Positions 1-10,005 of a stretch of DNA of 64,000 bases are shown piece after piece. Made by a program: the position numbers and the translations under genes. How positions within the stretch are numbered: position 1 is the stretch's first letter; every line of letters begins with the position of its first letter. The stretch comes from Rhinopomastus cyanomelas (taxonomy: Eukaryota; Chordata; Aves; Bucerotiformes; Rhinopomastidae): positions 68,489 to 132,488 of the forward strand of contig VXBP01000403.1 in NCBI GenBank assembly GCA_013400115.1. Direction: 5' to 3'. Under the pieces are notes generated by a model. It ran no database searches, had not been told where the DNA came from, and worked only from the letters and a program-made list of their open reading frames with translations.

Positions 1-260
1 TCTAGGGGATCCAGCCGTGGCAGGAGGAATGGACGGGATGATCTTCCGAGGTCCTTTCCAAAACCTGATGATTCTATGATTCTGTGATCCTGCTGTGGCT
101 GGGGGATTGGACTAGATGATCTTTTGAGGTCCCTTCCAGTCCCCAATGTTCTGTGATTCTGTGGATCATCTTCCAAGGTCCATTCCAGTCCCTGATGTTC
201 TGTGATTCTGTGGATGATCTTCCAAGGTCCCTTGCAGTCCCTGGTGTTCTGTGATTCTGT
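1..260 (+). mobile_element. CR1 fragment with four tandem tail-A copies
   Basis: The 3' end of a CR1 element in which the terminal 60-85 bp is repeated four times in a row, each repeat ending in a TGATTCTGTG-like motif (near 90, 160, 210 and 260). Only the first two repeats keep the GGATCC.GC.GTGGC portion; the last two are shorter. The left end is cut by the window border. Confidence 0.85.
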
Positions 261-269
261 CCTGATACC

Positions 270-1519
270 CACTAGAAAGAAGGAAATGCTGAGTATTTAA
301 TACCAGTTAAATCTCTCACAACCCCATTTCAAACGAGCTGCTAAACGGAGGAAAGGTTAACGGTGACAAAGGTGTGGCCTGAGCTTCCTGTGGTCCTGAC
401 AGCAGTGTGCTGGAACGCCTTGTCTGGGAGCTTTTCAGAACCGGAAGAGCTGCTTTCCCAGCAGGACAACTCATTTTTTAGCGCTGTTATTGTACAGAAC
501 TTGCCTTTGGCCGCTGAGACGCGCGTTCCGCTCCTGCCTCGGCTTCTGCGGCGCTGCTCGCCGCTGCTGGCTGCGCAGTTGTGCTGCGTGCTTAGCTCTG
601 CAGCTGCATGTTCTGCGTGTGAAGAAGCGGGAGCAGTGGGTGCCATGTGTTTGCAGCTCCTCCGACCAGCTGCTCAAAAACCTGCCTCCTCTCCAGAAGC
701 AAAGTGCTGACAGCCTTTGCCCGGAGATGAGCGTGGTCCCGGCGGTGGGAGTTTAAACAGTTTAAACTCTATTACAGTTTGAACTCTAACATGCGCTGTT
801 CTGATTGCAGCTCCAGCAATCAGAACTTTGAGATGCAACTGTAGTTTTCCGTTTAATCGATCGTGTTTTTCTTCTACGGTCTTTGCTGAGGTTCGTTCGA
901 GCAGCCGCTGGATCGAGTGCGGACAGACCCTGCCTGAGCTTTAGAGCAGCGAGCGGTCCCGGGCGCCCAGCGCCGGGCTGCGAGGCTCAAGTGCTGCCCG
1001 TTTCTCAGCCCTCTGAGAGCCTTCCCTCCGCACGCAGCGGCGTTCCGTGCCGGGGGCATGTCGTGGGCACGCGGGAGGTCTTGCCTTGCAAAGGCGCTCC
1101 GGGTTCAGCTTCCTCGCTGCCGCCGCTGCCGAGACTTTTCTATTTTGGTTGCCTGTGTCATGTGATCCCTGGGGCCAGTGAGAGCCCTGCAGAAGGAATG
1201 GCAACCGCCTGCTGGGATCACTGTAAGTCAGGAAAAACTCTTGGGCTTTTGCAGTTTCTGTCTCTCTCGCACTCGGTTTGCGATGCTGCTCTCCCCCCGA
1301 GCCCTCGCTGGCGCAGCCGGCGCTGCCTGTGGGAATCGCGATGGGGTGGAGCTCTGTGGTTTGGATCTATTTTCCCCTTGTTCTAGTGCTGCTCTTCTCG
1401 CTCTGCTGCTGTTTTCCTGTGTCCTGCAGGGTAGTTGTCAGCAGCCTAAAAAAGCAACAGCGAACAAACCAAACGTGTGCCGAGCGCTGCCTAAAGCAAA
1501 CAGAAAGTGTTCAGAGTGT
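270..1519. other. Unique CpG-rich 5' flank, no confident gene
   Basis: No repeat recognised. GC- and CpG-rich stretches lie at about 490-560 and 890-1340, in contrast to the AT-richer surroundings. Several frames are open for 60-170 codons on both strands, which is what high GC alone would produce. Short exon-like pieces can be read, for example 1430-1525 after a strong acceptor (polypyrimidine run then CAG at 1427-1429), where one frame gives a Lys/Gln-rich peptide (SSLKKQQRTNQ). The region could be an upstream ESR1 promoter or UTR exon, or the end of a neighbouring gene. Neither can be settled from sequence alone. Confidence 0.35.
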
Positions 1520-1753
1520 TGCCTAAAGGGGGCTTGTGGTGACTCCTTCTCTGGAGACGTTTCAAACCCACCTGGACATGTTCCTGTGCGACTGGATCTA
1601 GGGGATCCTGCTGTGGCAGAGGAGGTTGGACTGGATGATCTTTCGAGGTCGTTTCCCATCCCTAATCCTCTGTGATCCTGCTGTGGGAGGGGGACTGGAC
1701 TGGATGATAGTTCGCGGTCCCTTCCAATCCCCGATGCTCTGTGATTCTGTGTA
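1520..1753 (+). mobile_element. CR1 fragment, two tandem tail-A copies
   Basis: Starts in the block encoding GLPRGVVESPSLE (degraded), passes through CTGGATCTAGGGGATCC and ends in two successive tail-A units (1600-1675 and 1676-1753). Confidence 0.88.
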
Positions 1754-2247
1754 ATGGTGAAAGGGTTAAGCTCAGTCAGAGGGCAGTCACGTTCCAGAGG
1801 CAGTGAATCCTTTTCCTGCTGTGAATGAAGTCAAATGCTCTAGTCTGATCTCAGCCAGTGCCCGTTGATCCTTGTGCTGTAGGATGGTCCTGCCTTTGGC
1901 GACGTTTGGCACTTCGTTGTGGAAGGTCTTCCTGTTACTAAGTCAGTCCTTCTCTTTCTGGTTTTTAAGACGGACTCTAAACTAAGTAGGTAAAATTTAC
2001 CGTGGTAATTGTTACTGAGGAGTAGTTTTGTCTAGTGTCACTACTTTTTTCATGGGTGCATGTGATTTTTTTCAAGAAGTCTTCTCCCTCATAAGAAGAT
2101 ACCAGTATATTTGACTTATTTTCTGTGTCATTGGGCTTTGGCTTTATTTCTCCTTCTTCTCAAGTCCGCGTGATCTCTTTGGAGCTGCAGTTTCCAAGGC
2201 TGGTTTTATGTATGAACAAAGGATGCGCCCTGATACCGTACGAGAAG
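1754..2247. other. Unique AT-rich flank
   Basis: No repeat, ORF or splice-bounded coding segment seen. Runs of T and weak polypyrimidine tracts only. Confidence 0.5.
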
Positions 2248-2300
2248 GTGACCTTTTGGGGTCCCTTCCAGTCCCTAAGGTTCTGTGCTTCTGTGAAAGT
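2248..2300 (+). mobile_element. Short CR1 tail-A remnant
   Basis: Only the last ~50 bp of a CR1 (GGTCCCTTCCAGTCCCTAAGG then TTCTGTG repeats) survives. Confidence 0.6.
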
Positions 2301-2413
2301 GTGAGAACATGTGCTTGTGTAAAAGGTGGGAGTTTCCAGCGCGTTTCATTCTAATGTCACAGCTTGTAGCCTGGACCACGTACTTTGTCTCTTGGAGCTG
2401 CAGAGGCCAGTGG

Positions 2414-2635
2414 TGCACAGAGCATCAGGGATTGGAAGGGACCTTGAGAAATCATCCAGCCCCATCCCCCTGCCGCAGCAGGGTCCCCTAGGTCCAGTTG
2501 CACAGGGAACGTGTCCAGGTAGGTTTTAAATGTCTCCAAGGAAGGAGACTCCACAACCCCCCTGGGCAGCCCCTCCTAGTGCTCTGTCACCCTCACCATG
2601 AAGAAGTTGTTTCTCCTGATTGATACCCTAATGAC
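2414..2635 (-). mobile_element. CR1 fragment, antisense
   Basis: Reverse complement of tail A (CACAGAGCATCAGGGATTGG) followed by the GLPRGVVESPSLE block and the segment before it. 5' truncation is at about 2635. Confidence 0.88.
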
Positions 2636-2689
2636 CAAGTGCTGAATTTTCCCCCCCCCCAAAAATCTATTTTGAACAGAGAAATTTCT

Positions 2690-2768
2690 GGGTGGTCCTG
2701 CTGTGGCAGGTGGGTTGGACTGGCTGATCTTTCGTCGCCCCTTCCGATCCCCGACGTTCTGTGATTTC
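2690..2768 (+). mobile_element. CR1 tail A only
   Basis: A single tail-A unit from GGTGGTCCTGCTGTGGC to TTCTGTGATTT. Confidence 0.8.
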
Positions 2769-2846
2769 ACTTAATGACTCCACTGAAGCGCAAGGAGCAG
2801 CGGTGAGCAACGCTGGGTTTCAGTGCAGCTTCCTCTCTTGTCGCAG

Positions 2847-2928
2847 GAGCTGAGACAGAGGGTGGCTGTCCCCAGTTCCGAGCTGCTCGAATGGCTGCAG
2901 CGTCAGAGGCGCTGCGGCAGCACCTCAC
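2847..2928 (+). other. Exon-like segment, possible upstream gene
   Basis: An 82-bp piece bounded by a strong acceptor (CTTCCTCTCTTGTCGCAG just before) and a GTAAAC donor just after. Two frames are open: one gives ELRQRVAVPSSELLEWLQ, the other ends AARMAAASEALRQHLT. Both look helical. It is not part of any repeat I recognise. In vertebrates CCDC170, a coiled-coil protein gene, lies directly upstream of ESR1 on the same strand, so this may be one of its late exons. I do not recognise the peptide, and a chance GC-rich open frame is a real alternative. Confidence 0.25.
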
Positions 2929-3183
2929 GTAAACACCTGGCTCAGAAACTGAAAGCAGTTTGCAGGAGCCATCCTCACTGTGTAGACTGTGTGACTTAGG
3001 AGCCACTTCTTTGTTTACAAGTCAGCCCTGCTGGGTTTGTTGCTGAAGTGAAGCACGCGTGAGAGACAAGCTAGTTGATGTTGTTTTTAAAACACCCGCC
3101 GTGTTTGTTTGCTGGAAGATGAAGCCAGCACTCGCCCTGTGTTGCCTGTTTGCCTTTGCTTCAGGAGTTTACACAACGCTGAC

Positions 3184-3419
3184 GGGAGCAGAGGAGGTTC
3201 CACATCAGTGTGAGGAGGACCTTCTTCCCAGTGAGGGTGACAGAGCCCTGGCAGGGGCTGCCCAGGGGGGTTGTGGAGTCTCCTTCTCTGGAGACATTTC
3301 AAACCCTCCTGGCCATGTTCCTGTGTGACTGGATCTAGGGGATCCTGCTGTGGCAGGGGGACTGGACTGGGTGATCTTGGAGGTCCCTTCCAATCCCTGA
3401 TGTTCTGTGATGCTGTGAA
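3184..3419 (+). mobile_element. CR1 fragment, tail A
   Basis: Begins in the RRFHIN block, continues through the GLPRGVVESPSLE block and ends in one tail A. Confidence 0.9.
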
Positions 3420-3672
3420 ACCACAGCTGCTCAAGTGCAGTGAGTTAAGTGATAATGCAGAGCCTCTCTTCTCCTTATTGTTGTTGTTTTCTTACAGGGT
3501 TATTTACTTAGCTCTCTACATGTTAGTCTGTTGTCTTTGTTTCCAAAAGCAGGTGAAGAAAGTCTTGAGGAAAAATAAGTAATAGAAAAGGCACTTTTTT
3601 GGGGTTGTTTTTTACTGTGTGGAGAGTCATTAAGTGTCACAGGTTTCTCTGAGAGGTTGTGGAGTCTTTGTC

Positions 3673-3925
3673 TCAGAATAACAGAACATGAGGGATTGGA
3701 AGTGACCTCAAAAGATGATCCAGTCCAATCCCCCTGCCACAGCAGGATCCCCTAGATCCAGTCACACAGGCACATGGCCAGGCAGGTTTGAAATGTGTCC
3801 AGAGAAGGAGACTCCACAAGCTCCCTGGGCAGCTCCTTCCACTGCTCCGTCACTGCCACCATGAAGAAGTTCCTTCTCCTATTGATGTGGAACCTGCTGT
3901 GTTCCAGCTGACACCCGCTGCCCCT
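3673..3925 (-). mobile_element. CR1 fragment, antisense
   Basis: Reverse-complement tail A followed by the GLPRGVVESPSLE and RRFHIN blocks. Sequence past 3925 no longer matches closely. Confidence 0.87.
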
Positions 3926-4382
3926 TGTCCTATCAAACCCATCTAGCCACAGTGCTGAGCAACCTTCTGTAAGTGGCCCTGCTGGTTTGTGCTCGGTGCT
4001 GGGGACCCTGCGGTCCTGCCCAGCCACAGCTGTTCTCCCAGTGTCAGAAGTTTCTGCCTGCAGTGTGCAGGGGTGGGCAGCACCACTGCTCTGCAGATCA
4101 GAAGTCCCATGTGGATTTTAATCTTAGCCTGTCACTCCCGTATTTTAGACCCTGTCATTTCCCCGCCTCGGTTCCGTCGTGAATCATCCGTGTGGAGCGA
4201 CGGCCGTGCGCGTCTTGCTGGCACTGCCTGAAAGGTCACTGCGAGCAAGTGGCTGCAGGCAGGGCACAGCACGGGGCTTTGCTTTCCACCTCTTCCTTGC
4301 AGCTACTCACACCCTTCTGTCGGTAGTTTCTCATCCCGTGGCTCTTCCTGCGCTGCCTCCTCAGGGAGCACAGTGGTGGGGG

Positions 4383-4440
4383 GACAGTCGTAGAATCCTT
4401 AAGGTTGGAAGAGACTGGATGATCTTTCGAGGTCCCTCGA
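4383..4440. mobile_element. Short chimeric CR1 tail remnant
   Basis: Starts like the antisense of an older CR1 tail (AGAATCCTTAAGGTTGGAAG) and switches at about 4411 to sense tail A (GGATGATCTTTCGAGGTCCC). Probably two overlapping remnants. Confidence 0.5.
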
Positions 4441-4848
4441 CAGCTCAGCCTAAGTGCTGTTGGAGTTTGTAACCCAAAGCAGCAGAGAACTAAGAATTCA
4501 GTGTTTTTTTTCCCCCTCTGAAAGTTTGTGAGTTACTTCAGCACGAATGCTTCAGATTTTGCCTTATATGTGCTTTAAGTGGAGATAAACTGTTCTGTCC
4601 TCGCTCGAAAGAGCACTGAGAATCTGTTTTGCAGGGATACAGTGGGAGGCATCGCGTAAGCCGGTCTCCTTTGATGGGCCTCACCAATTCCAAGGTAATG
4701 CACTTGAATGGCCCTTGTGAGCCCATCCTGCTCTGTTGTTGTAAAGCAACAACCTCCTTACTCATTCCATTAGGCTCAGACTGCTGCCGCCCAGGGTGCA
4801 AATATGTCTGGAATTGACAGCAACTTGTGTCCCCAGCATCCCAAGAAA

Positions 4849-5055
4849 TCCTTAAAATGAGGTCTCCCCTCAGCCTCCTCTTCCTCCAACTAAACAGCCC
4901 CAACTCTCACCATCTCTCCTCATCAGGCCCTTCCCCAGCTTCGTTGCCCTCCTCTGCCCTTGCTGTAGCACCTTGCCGTCTCCCTTGTCCTGAGGTGCCC
5001 AGAACTGGACCCGCTCCTCAAGGTGCAGCCTCCCCAGTGCTTCCGTTTGGACTCA
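4849..5055 (-). mobile_element. CR1 fragment without tail, antisense
   Basis: Antisense of the segment upstream of the EERLRELGL block (phrases such as GAGGTCTCCCCTCAGCCTCC and GGTGCCCAGAACTGGAC). The 3' tail is missing, so this is an internal piece or one cut by later rearrangement. Confidence 0.75.
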
Positions 5056-5121
5056 TGGCAACGCTGTCTTAGGAAGAAAACAATTCCTCTTTTTCTTTAT
5101 TTCTTTTCTCCTGAAACCTAG

Positions 5122-5215
5122 CAACATGAAGGATGCACTTGCAGAAACGCCGTTAGAAATAAAGCAGGAAAAGCTAGAGAAACCCAAGTCAAGAGAGACT
5201 CCAGACCCTTCTTGA
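5122..5215 (+). other. Exon-like segment ending in a stop, possible terminal exon
   Basis: Follows a good acceptor (TTCTTTTCTCCTGAAACCTAG). Reading C|AAC ATG gives 30 codons, including ETPLEIKQEKLEKPKSRET, then TGA at 5213-5215. The Lys/Glu-rich composition is more protein-like than the surrounding sequence, and no CR1 overlaps it. A second frame is also open through to a GTGATG donor at 5221. It may be the last coding exon of an upstream gene (CCDC170 by position), but I do not recognise the peptide, so identity is unproven. Confidence 0.28.
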
Positions 5216-5343
5216 ACTGGGTGATGAGTCAATTACAATTTGCTTTTATTAAGGAGCAGTAGGAAGGGGCAACTCATCTTCTTTGCCCCCAGGGAATAAG
5301 CTGGGGCAAGTAAGCTAAATCATTGACTGGGTTTGATCTTTAG

Positions 5344-5399
5344 GACCTTCAGTGATTGAAAAACTAGAGGAAACACTGCAGCACTTGTTTGCTCAGTGA
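5344..5399 (+). other. Second exon-like segment ending in a stop
   Basis: After the acceptor TTTGATCTTTAG the phase-2 frame reads PSVIEKLEETLQHLFAQ and then TGA at 5397-5399. An in-frame stop lies just upstream, so it can only be coding if spliced. It cannot be joined in frame to the full 5122-5215 segment, so at most one of the two is a terminal exon of a given transcript, or they are alternatives. Confidence 0.22.
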
Positions 5400-5640
5400 T
5401 GAGCAGTTGTGCTGGGCAGCTGTACGCATCATGAAGCGAGCCCCCGTCCGCCACCTGTTGTTATACAGCCCTTCACCACAACCTGTAGCCATTGTAAGAC
5501 AACTGGGGTTCTCCGGTTCTAGGAAACGCTGTCTGGTTTACATCCTCCATCTGGAGTGTCGGGGTTGGGGTAGGACCGTGCCTGTTGGGCTTTGCTCTCC
5601 TGTCTCGGGCTTCCAGCCGTTGGTGGCCATCGCTGTAGAT

Positions 5641-5740
5641 GTGATCCTTCTCTGGCAGGGGGATTGGACTGGGTGGTCTTTCAGGGTCGAGCCAGTGTCT
5701 TAAGGTGTCTTCCAACCTAAACAAGTCCATGATTCCACGT
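5641..5740 (+). mobile_element. Diverged CR1 tail
   Basis: Tail-A start (GGCAGGGGGATTGGACTGG) continuing into an older-looking end with CTTCCAACCTAAACAAG and ATGATTCCACG. Confidence 0.6.
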
Positions 5741-6302
5741 AGGATGAAATGGGTAAGGAGCAAAAAGAAGGGAGCCAACACAACTAAGGTCTAGCAGAGC
5801 TCTCAGCTATCTGAGGAGGACAGTACTGAAATGCCTAACCATACGTGTCCGTGTCTCAGGAAACCTGCTCTCATTTCTGTGGAACTCTGGCCTCAGGAAG
5901 GAGGGTGAAGTCAACAGCTCGCCTGCCTCTGTGCTTTTCTAACCTGCAGGGCCAGCGTGAGCCCAGACACCTCGCAGGGTGCCTCGCAGGGAAGTGCCAA
6001 CACGGGTCTCTCGTCCTGAAGCGATCGCTTGTTTTCCCACATGTGAACTCTTAGAAACTTCTGTACAATAGCAGCAGCCTATTGCTGCACAGGTGCCTGA
6101 GGCTCTGCTGCAGTTCACAAAGGATTATGGTAACTGAAGAAAGAGAAGGAGCTGGCCAAATGGCTTGAAGGATAACGAAGAAAGCGTGCCACTTGGGCAA
6201 ACAGGGTTGGAAGAATACCTTCAGAGAGAAAGAGGAGCTACAGAACCCAAAGCTACCTTGATTCCTGTGTAACTCTTCTGAGTTCTTGAATCTTGATCCA
6301 AG
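5741..6302. other. Unique flank
   Basis: No repeat or coding segment I can support. ORFs of up to 84 codons on either strand have no recognisable content. Confidence 0.45.
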
Positions 6303-6476
6303 CACCCTGGGAGGTGCTGCCTAGGAGGGTTGTGGAGTCTCCTTCTCTGGAGATGTTTAAAACCCACTGGGCCATGTTCCTGTGTGACTGGATGTAGGTG
6401 ATCCTGCTGTGGCAGGGGGACGTTGTGGATGATCTCTGGAGGTCCCTTCCAATCCCTGATGTCCTGTGATTCTTTC
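6303..6476 (+). mobile_element. CR1 fragment, tail A
   Basis: Starts in the GLPRGVVESPSLE block. The tail carries a deletion (GGGGGACGTTGTGGATGATC) that is also present in the copy at 7104-7372, suggesting a shared source subfamily. Confidence 0.87.
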
Positions 6477-7103
6477 TGAATTCCAGCCAGTCATACAAAG
6501 GGATATTCTGCACCGATGGACAGTTGGAGGATGTATTTGGCTCAGTTCCCATCACCATGCTCTCACTCCTACAAGTGCCATGTGTGCCTCCTGGGATAAT
6601 CTAAGGACTGCTTGAGTAACGGCGAGGAATCCGTGTGGGTTCACCTTGCAATAGTATGTGGGCTAATGGCAAGTTGGTCGTGTGCTGCCAGGTGTCCTGA
6701 GGTCTTACACCCTGGGAGGGGGACCTTGCTTTCTAACTTTTCTCAATCTAATCCCTCATCTTTGCCTTCGCTTAAGCAATGCAGCTGCTTCCTCTTTTCC
6801 AAGGAGGAGGTGTAACTCTTCTGTGAACTCTTGTCCTCTGCTCCCCTCACCCCTTTTTTGATTGTGGGTGAGGAACACACCGCTGCATGCTTGGGGAAAA
6901 TCCAGGTATGGAAGGCATAGGAAGAGGAATTTACAGCAGAGGCTGGGTGAGAGAGGACTAAAACACCTCTTGGGGCAGCATGGACACTTTGAAAGATGCC
7001 CAGACACCTCAGTAGTGACCACAGCATCACAACTTAAATTCCTAAGGGACAATTAGTTGTGGATTTTTGTGATCTAGATCAGCTCTTTCAGTTATGAGGT
7101 GTC
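6477..7103. other. Unique flank
   Basis: Nothing recognised. A 98-codon antisense ORF (6756-7052) has no familiar domain. Confidence 0.45.
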
Positions 7104-7372
7104 ATGTAGTGACAGGACAAGGGGCAGCGGGTGTGAGCTGGAGCAGAGGAGGTTCCACATCAATAAGAGAAGGACCTTCTTGCCAGTGAGGGTGCCAGAG
7201 CCCTGGAAGGGGCTGCCCAGGGGGGTTGTGGAGTCTCCTTCTCTGGAGACATTTCAAACCCACCTGGACATGTTCCTGTGTGACTGGATCTAGGGGATCC
7301 TGCTGTGGCAGGGGGATGTTGTGGATGATCTATCTTTCGAGGTCCCTTCCAAGCCCTAATGTGGTTCTGTGT
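7104..7372 (+). mobile_element. CR1 fragment, tail A
   Basis: From the DRTRGSGCELEQ coding block to tail A, with the same shortened tail (GGGATGTTGTGGATGATC) as the copy at 6303. Confidence 0.9.
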
Positions 7373-7785
7373 AGTGCTCCTGTCGCGTGGTGGTGCGCTC
7401 CCAGCTGAGCAGATCTCGGTCTGGATCAGCGTCTGTCCTCTCAGATGTGTAGAAAGAGCTCACGGTAGGTCGCTGTTCTGCTTGCTGTGCTCAAGGGCTC
7501 ATCCAGCTGTGGATTTCCACGCTCCTGAATTCACATCTCTCAACTTAGCACTTGCCCTTGTTTGACTTTAATCACAGTGTTCAGCTCTGTTTGCAAACAC
7601 GAAGCAGTTTATGTCTTCTGTCCTCTTGACTGTGCGAATGTCATTCTGACCGCGGGTCACTGTGGGCTGTCTGTCACCTGTAGCTGTGGAAGTGAGTTAC
7701 TGTGGTGAACGCTGAGTGTAGCTAGGCCCTCGGAAACAGGGCGGGTTTGGGGTGATACTCTTGCTTGTGGAGCACTGCTCCTCAC
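7373..7785. other. Unique flank
   Basis: No repeat or gene recognised between two CR1 pieces. Confidence 0.45.
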
Positions 7786-8290
7786 AGAGCATCAGGGATT
7801 GGAAGGGACCTCAAAAGAGCAGCCAGTCCAGTCCCCCTGCCCCAGCAGGATCCCCTAGATCCAGTCATCAGGGACTGGAAGGGACCTCGACAGATCCGCC
7901 GGTCCGACCCCCTGCCCCAGCAGGATCCCCTAGATCCAGTCATCAGGGACTGGAAGGGACCTCGACAGATCAGCCGATCCGACCCCCTGCCCCAGCAGGA
8001 TCCCCTAGATCCAGTCATCAGGGACTGGAAGGGACCTCGACAGATCCGCCGGTCCGACCCCCTGCCCCAGCAGGATCCCCTAGATCCAGTCATCAGGGAC
8101 TGGAAGGGACCTCGACAGATCCGCCGGTCCGACCCCCTGCCCCAGCAGGATCCCCTAGATCCAGTCATCAGGGACTGGAAGGGACCTCGACAGATCCGCC
8201 GGTCCGACCCCCTGCCCCAGCAGGATCCCCTAGATCCAGTCTCACAGGAACATGGCCAGGTGGGTTTTAAACCTCTCCAGAGACATCGTG
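7786..8290 (-). mobile_element. Antisense CR1 whose tail is expanded into an array
   Basis: An antisense CR1 copy whose 3' end has been multiplied. The flanking part (8241-8290, reading ACAGGAACATGGCCAGGTGGG) is ordinary antisense CR1, and the tail before it forms the 75-bp array listed separately. Confidence 0.9.
7790..8240 (-). repeat. 75-bp tandem array derived from a CR1 tail, six units
   Basis: Units start at 7790, 7866, 7941, 8016, 8091 and 8166. The first is 76 bp and diverged; the next five are 75 bp and almost identical, differing by a couple of bases in the unit at 7941. Each runs from CATCAGGGACTGGAAGGGAC to CCCCTAGATCCAGT. Because 75 is a multiple of 3, all frames stay open, which explains 128-217-codon ORFs here that are not genes. 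Confidence 0.95.
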
Positions 8291-8433
8291 ATTGCGTGCG
8301 AGTTTTGCAAAAGCTTTTATCTCCTGGTAATAATCACTTGAAAATAGTTTGCAGCTTTCAAACATTTCAAGAAGAATTTTCAGAAGAAAATTCATCAATT
8401 TTTTTGCATTTGCTTTAGAGATTATTCTTTATA

Positions 8434-8607
8434 TGAGGTGGAAAGGGCTGCCCAGGGAGGTGGTGGAGTCTCCTTCTCTGGAGACGTTTAAAACACTCTT
8501 GGACGTGTTCCTTTGTGACTGGATCTAGGGGATCCAGCTCTGGCAGGGGGATGGGGCTGGATGATCTTTTGAAGTCCCTTCCAATCCCTAATGTTCTGTG
8601 ATTCAGT
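8434..8607 (+). mobile_element. CR1 fragment, tail A
   Basis: Starts at the GLPREVVESPSLE block, keeps CTGGATCTAGGGGATCC and ends GTGATTCAGTGAC. Confidence 0.88.
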
Positions 8608-8965
8608 GACATTGGTAGGGTGCAGTCTGCTTGTACCTTGTTGTCCTGCACACCCCGTGAGATCAAAGACTTTTTCGTTCATTTCTGGAACAGCGGTTAA
8701 GTTGTGTGTTGGGCTGAGCAAACAGTTTGATTTGAATGGAATCCAGGAACTGAAGAATGGCTACCCTGGGTCAGATCAAATGCTTCTGCAGCACCACGTC
8801 CTGCCTCCAGCAGCAGTGAAAATGGGTGCATGTTTAAGGATGTGAGAATAGAACAAGTTTATAGTAGCCTTTCCCCAGGAATGCTCCTCCAGTATCCAGG
8901 AGTTTGCAGCTCAGAGGCTTCCTGATGTAGTGGCTGTTATCTTTGCTTTTCAGTGTGTGACACCT
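8608..8965. other. Unique flank
   Basis: No repeat or gene recognised. Confidence 0.45.
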
Positions 8966-9303
8966 GAGTGTTGATCAATATGTGAAGGGTGGGTGTCAGG
9001 AGGATGGAGCCAGGCTCTGCTCAGGGGCATCTAGTGATAGGACAGGGGGCAGTGGGTGTGAGCTGGAACAGAGGAGGTTCCACATCGGTGTGAGAAGGAC
9101 CTTCTTCCTGGTGAGGGTGTCAGAGCCCTGGCAGGGGCTGCCCAGGGGGGTTGTGGAGTCTCCTTCTCTGGAGACATTTCAAACCTACCTGGGCATGTTC
9201 CTGTGTAACTGGATCTAGGGGATCCTGCTGTGTGAGGGGGATTGGACTAGATGATCTTCTGAGGTCCCTTCCAACCCCTAACGTGATTCAGTAATTCTGT
9301 GAA
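8966..9303 (+). mobile_element. CR1 fragment, tail A
   Basis: Starts at the GTTGATCAATATGTGAAGGG segment, includes the CQEDGARLCS, RRFHIN and GLPRGVVESPSLE blocks in one open frame to 9218, then tail A. Confidence 0.92.
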
Positions 9304-9613
9304 TAAGGGGTGGCCTGGAAGCTGAGACAATGACAAGCTGGAGGCAAAGCTTTAGTGACTGGCAGTCAAGGAAGGTAGAAGATGGCAGAATTGCCTAAGT
9401 TTGAAATGTGGGAGATCAGATCAATGCACCCTGCTGCCCGAAACGTGGTTGCAAGAGAAACAAGTTCTGCTGCCAGGCGAGACTTACTTCTGGATAAGCT
9501 TCTTAATGCCTTTCTGAAAACAATCTGAAATGCTTGAGCTTTGCAATGAAGAGTGGTGGAATTGTTGTGGAAAGGGTGCTCTACACAAACACCTGTGAGC
9601 GGAGTACACGCTC

Positions 9614-9943
9614 TGCACAGGAACGTGTCCAGGCGGGTTTGAAATGTCTCCAGAGAAGGAGACTCCACAACTCCCCTGGGCAGCCCCTGCCAGGGCTCTG
9701 TCACCCTCACTGGGAAGAAGGTCCTTCTCAGATTGATGTGGAACCTCCTCTGCTCCAGCTGACACCCACTGCCCCTTGTTCTGTCACTGGGTGCCCCTGA
9801 GCAGAGCCTGGCTCCATCCTCCTGACACATTGATCAACATTTGAGGTCACCCTTCGGTCTTCTTTCTCCAAGCTGAAGACACCCAGCTCCCTCAGCCTTC
9901 CCTCAGCAGGGGGACGTTCCACCCCCTCCATCATCTCTGTGGC
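9614..9943 (-). mobile_element. Antisense CR1 lacking its tail
   Basis: Contains the GLPRGVVESPSLE, RRFHIN, CQEDGARLCS and EERLRELG blocks in order on the - strand. The tail that should lie to the left of 9614 is missing: the copy begins at the ACAGGAACGTGTCC segment. Confidence 0.88.
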
Positions 9944-9949
9944 TCAATG

Positions 9950-10002
9950 AGTACGTACGAGGTCCCTTCCAATCCCTAGTGCTCTGCGATTCTGTGACAC
10001 TG
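9950..10002 (+). mobile_element. Short CR1 tail-A remnant
   Basis: GAGGTCCCTTCCAATCCC through GCGATTCTGTGAC. It abuts the antisense copy that ends at 9943. Confidence 0.65.
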
Positions 10003-10005
10003 TGT

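Noticed and set aside
883..1386. 167-codon ORF in CpG-rich DNA
   Set aside because: No recognisable family, other frames equally open, expected from GC richness. Kept only as a CpG-rich region.
3119..3328. Signal-peptide-like start (MKPALALCCLFAFASG)
   Set aside because: The frame runs straight into CR1 sequence after about 22 codons; there is no mature protein, so the hydrophobic run is coincidental.
3499..3585. Possible exon encoding a hydrophobic then Lys-rich peptide after TTTCTTACAG
   Set aside because: Only one weak border, no protein similarity I recognise, and alternative frames give different short peptides. Too little to list as a feature.
7752..8418. Overlapping ORFs of 128-217 codons with a 25-residue repeat
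   Set aside because: They are reading frames through the 75-bp CR1-derived array; a unit length divisible by 3 keeps every frame open.
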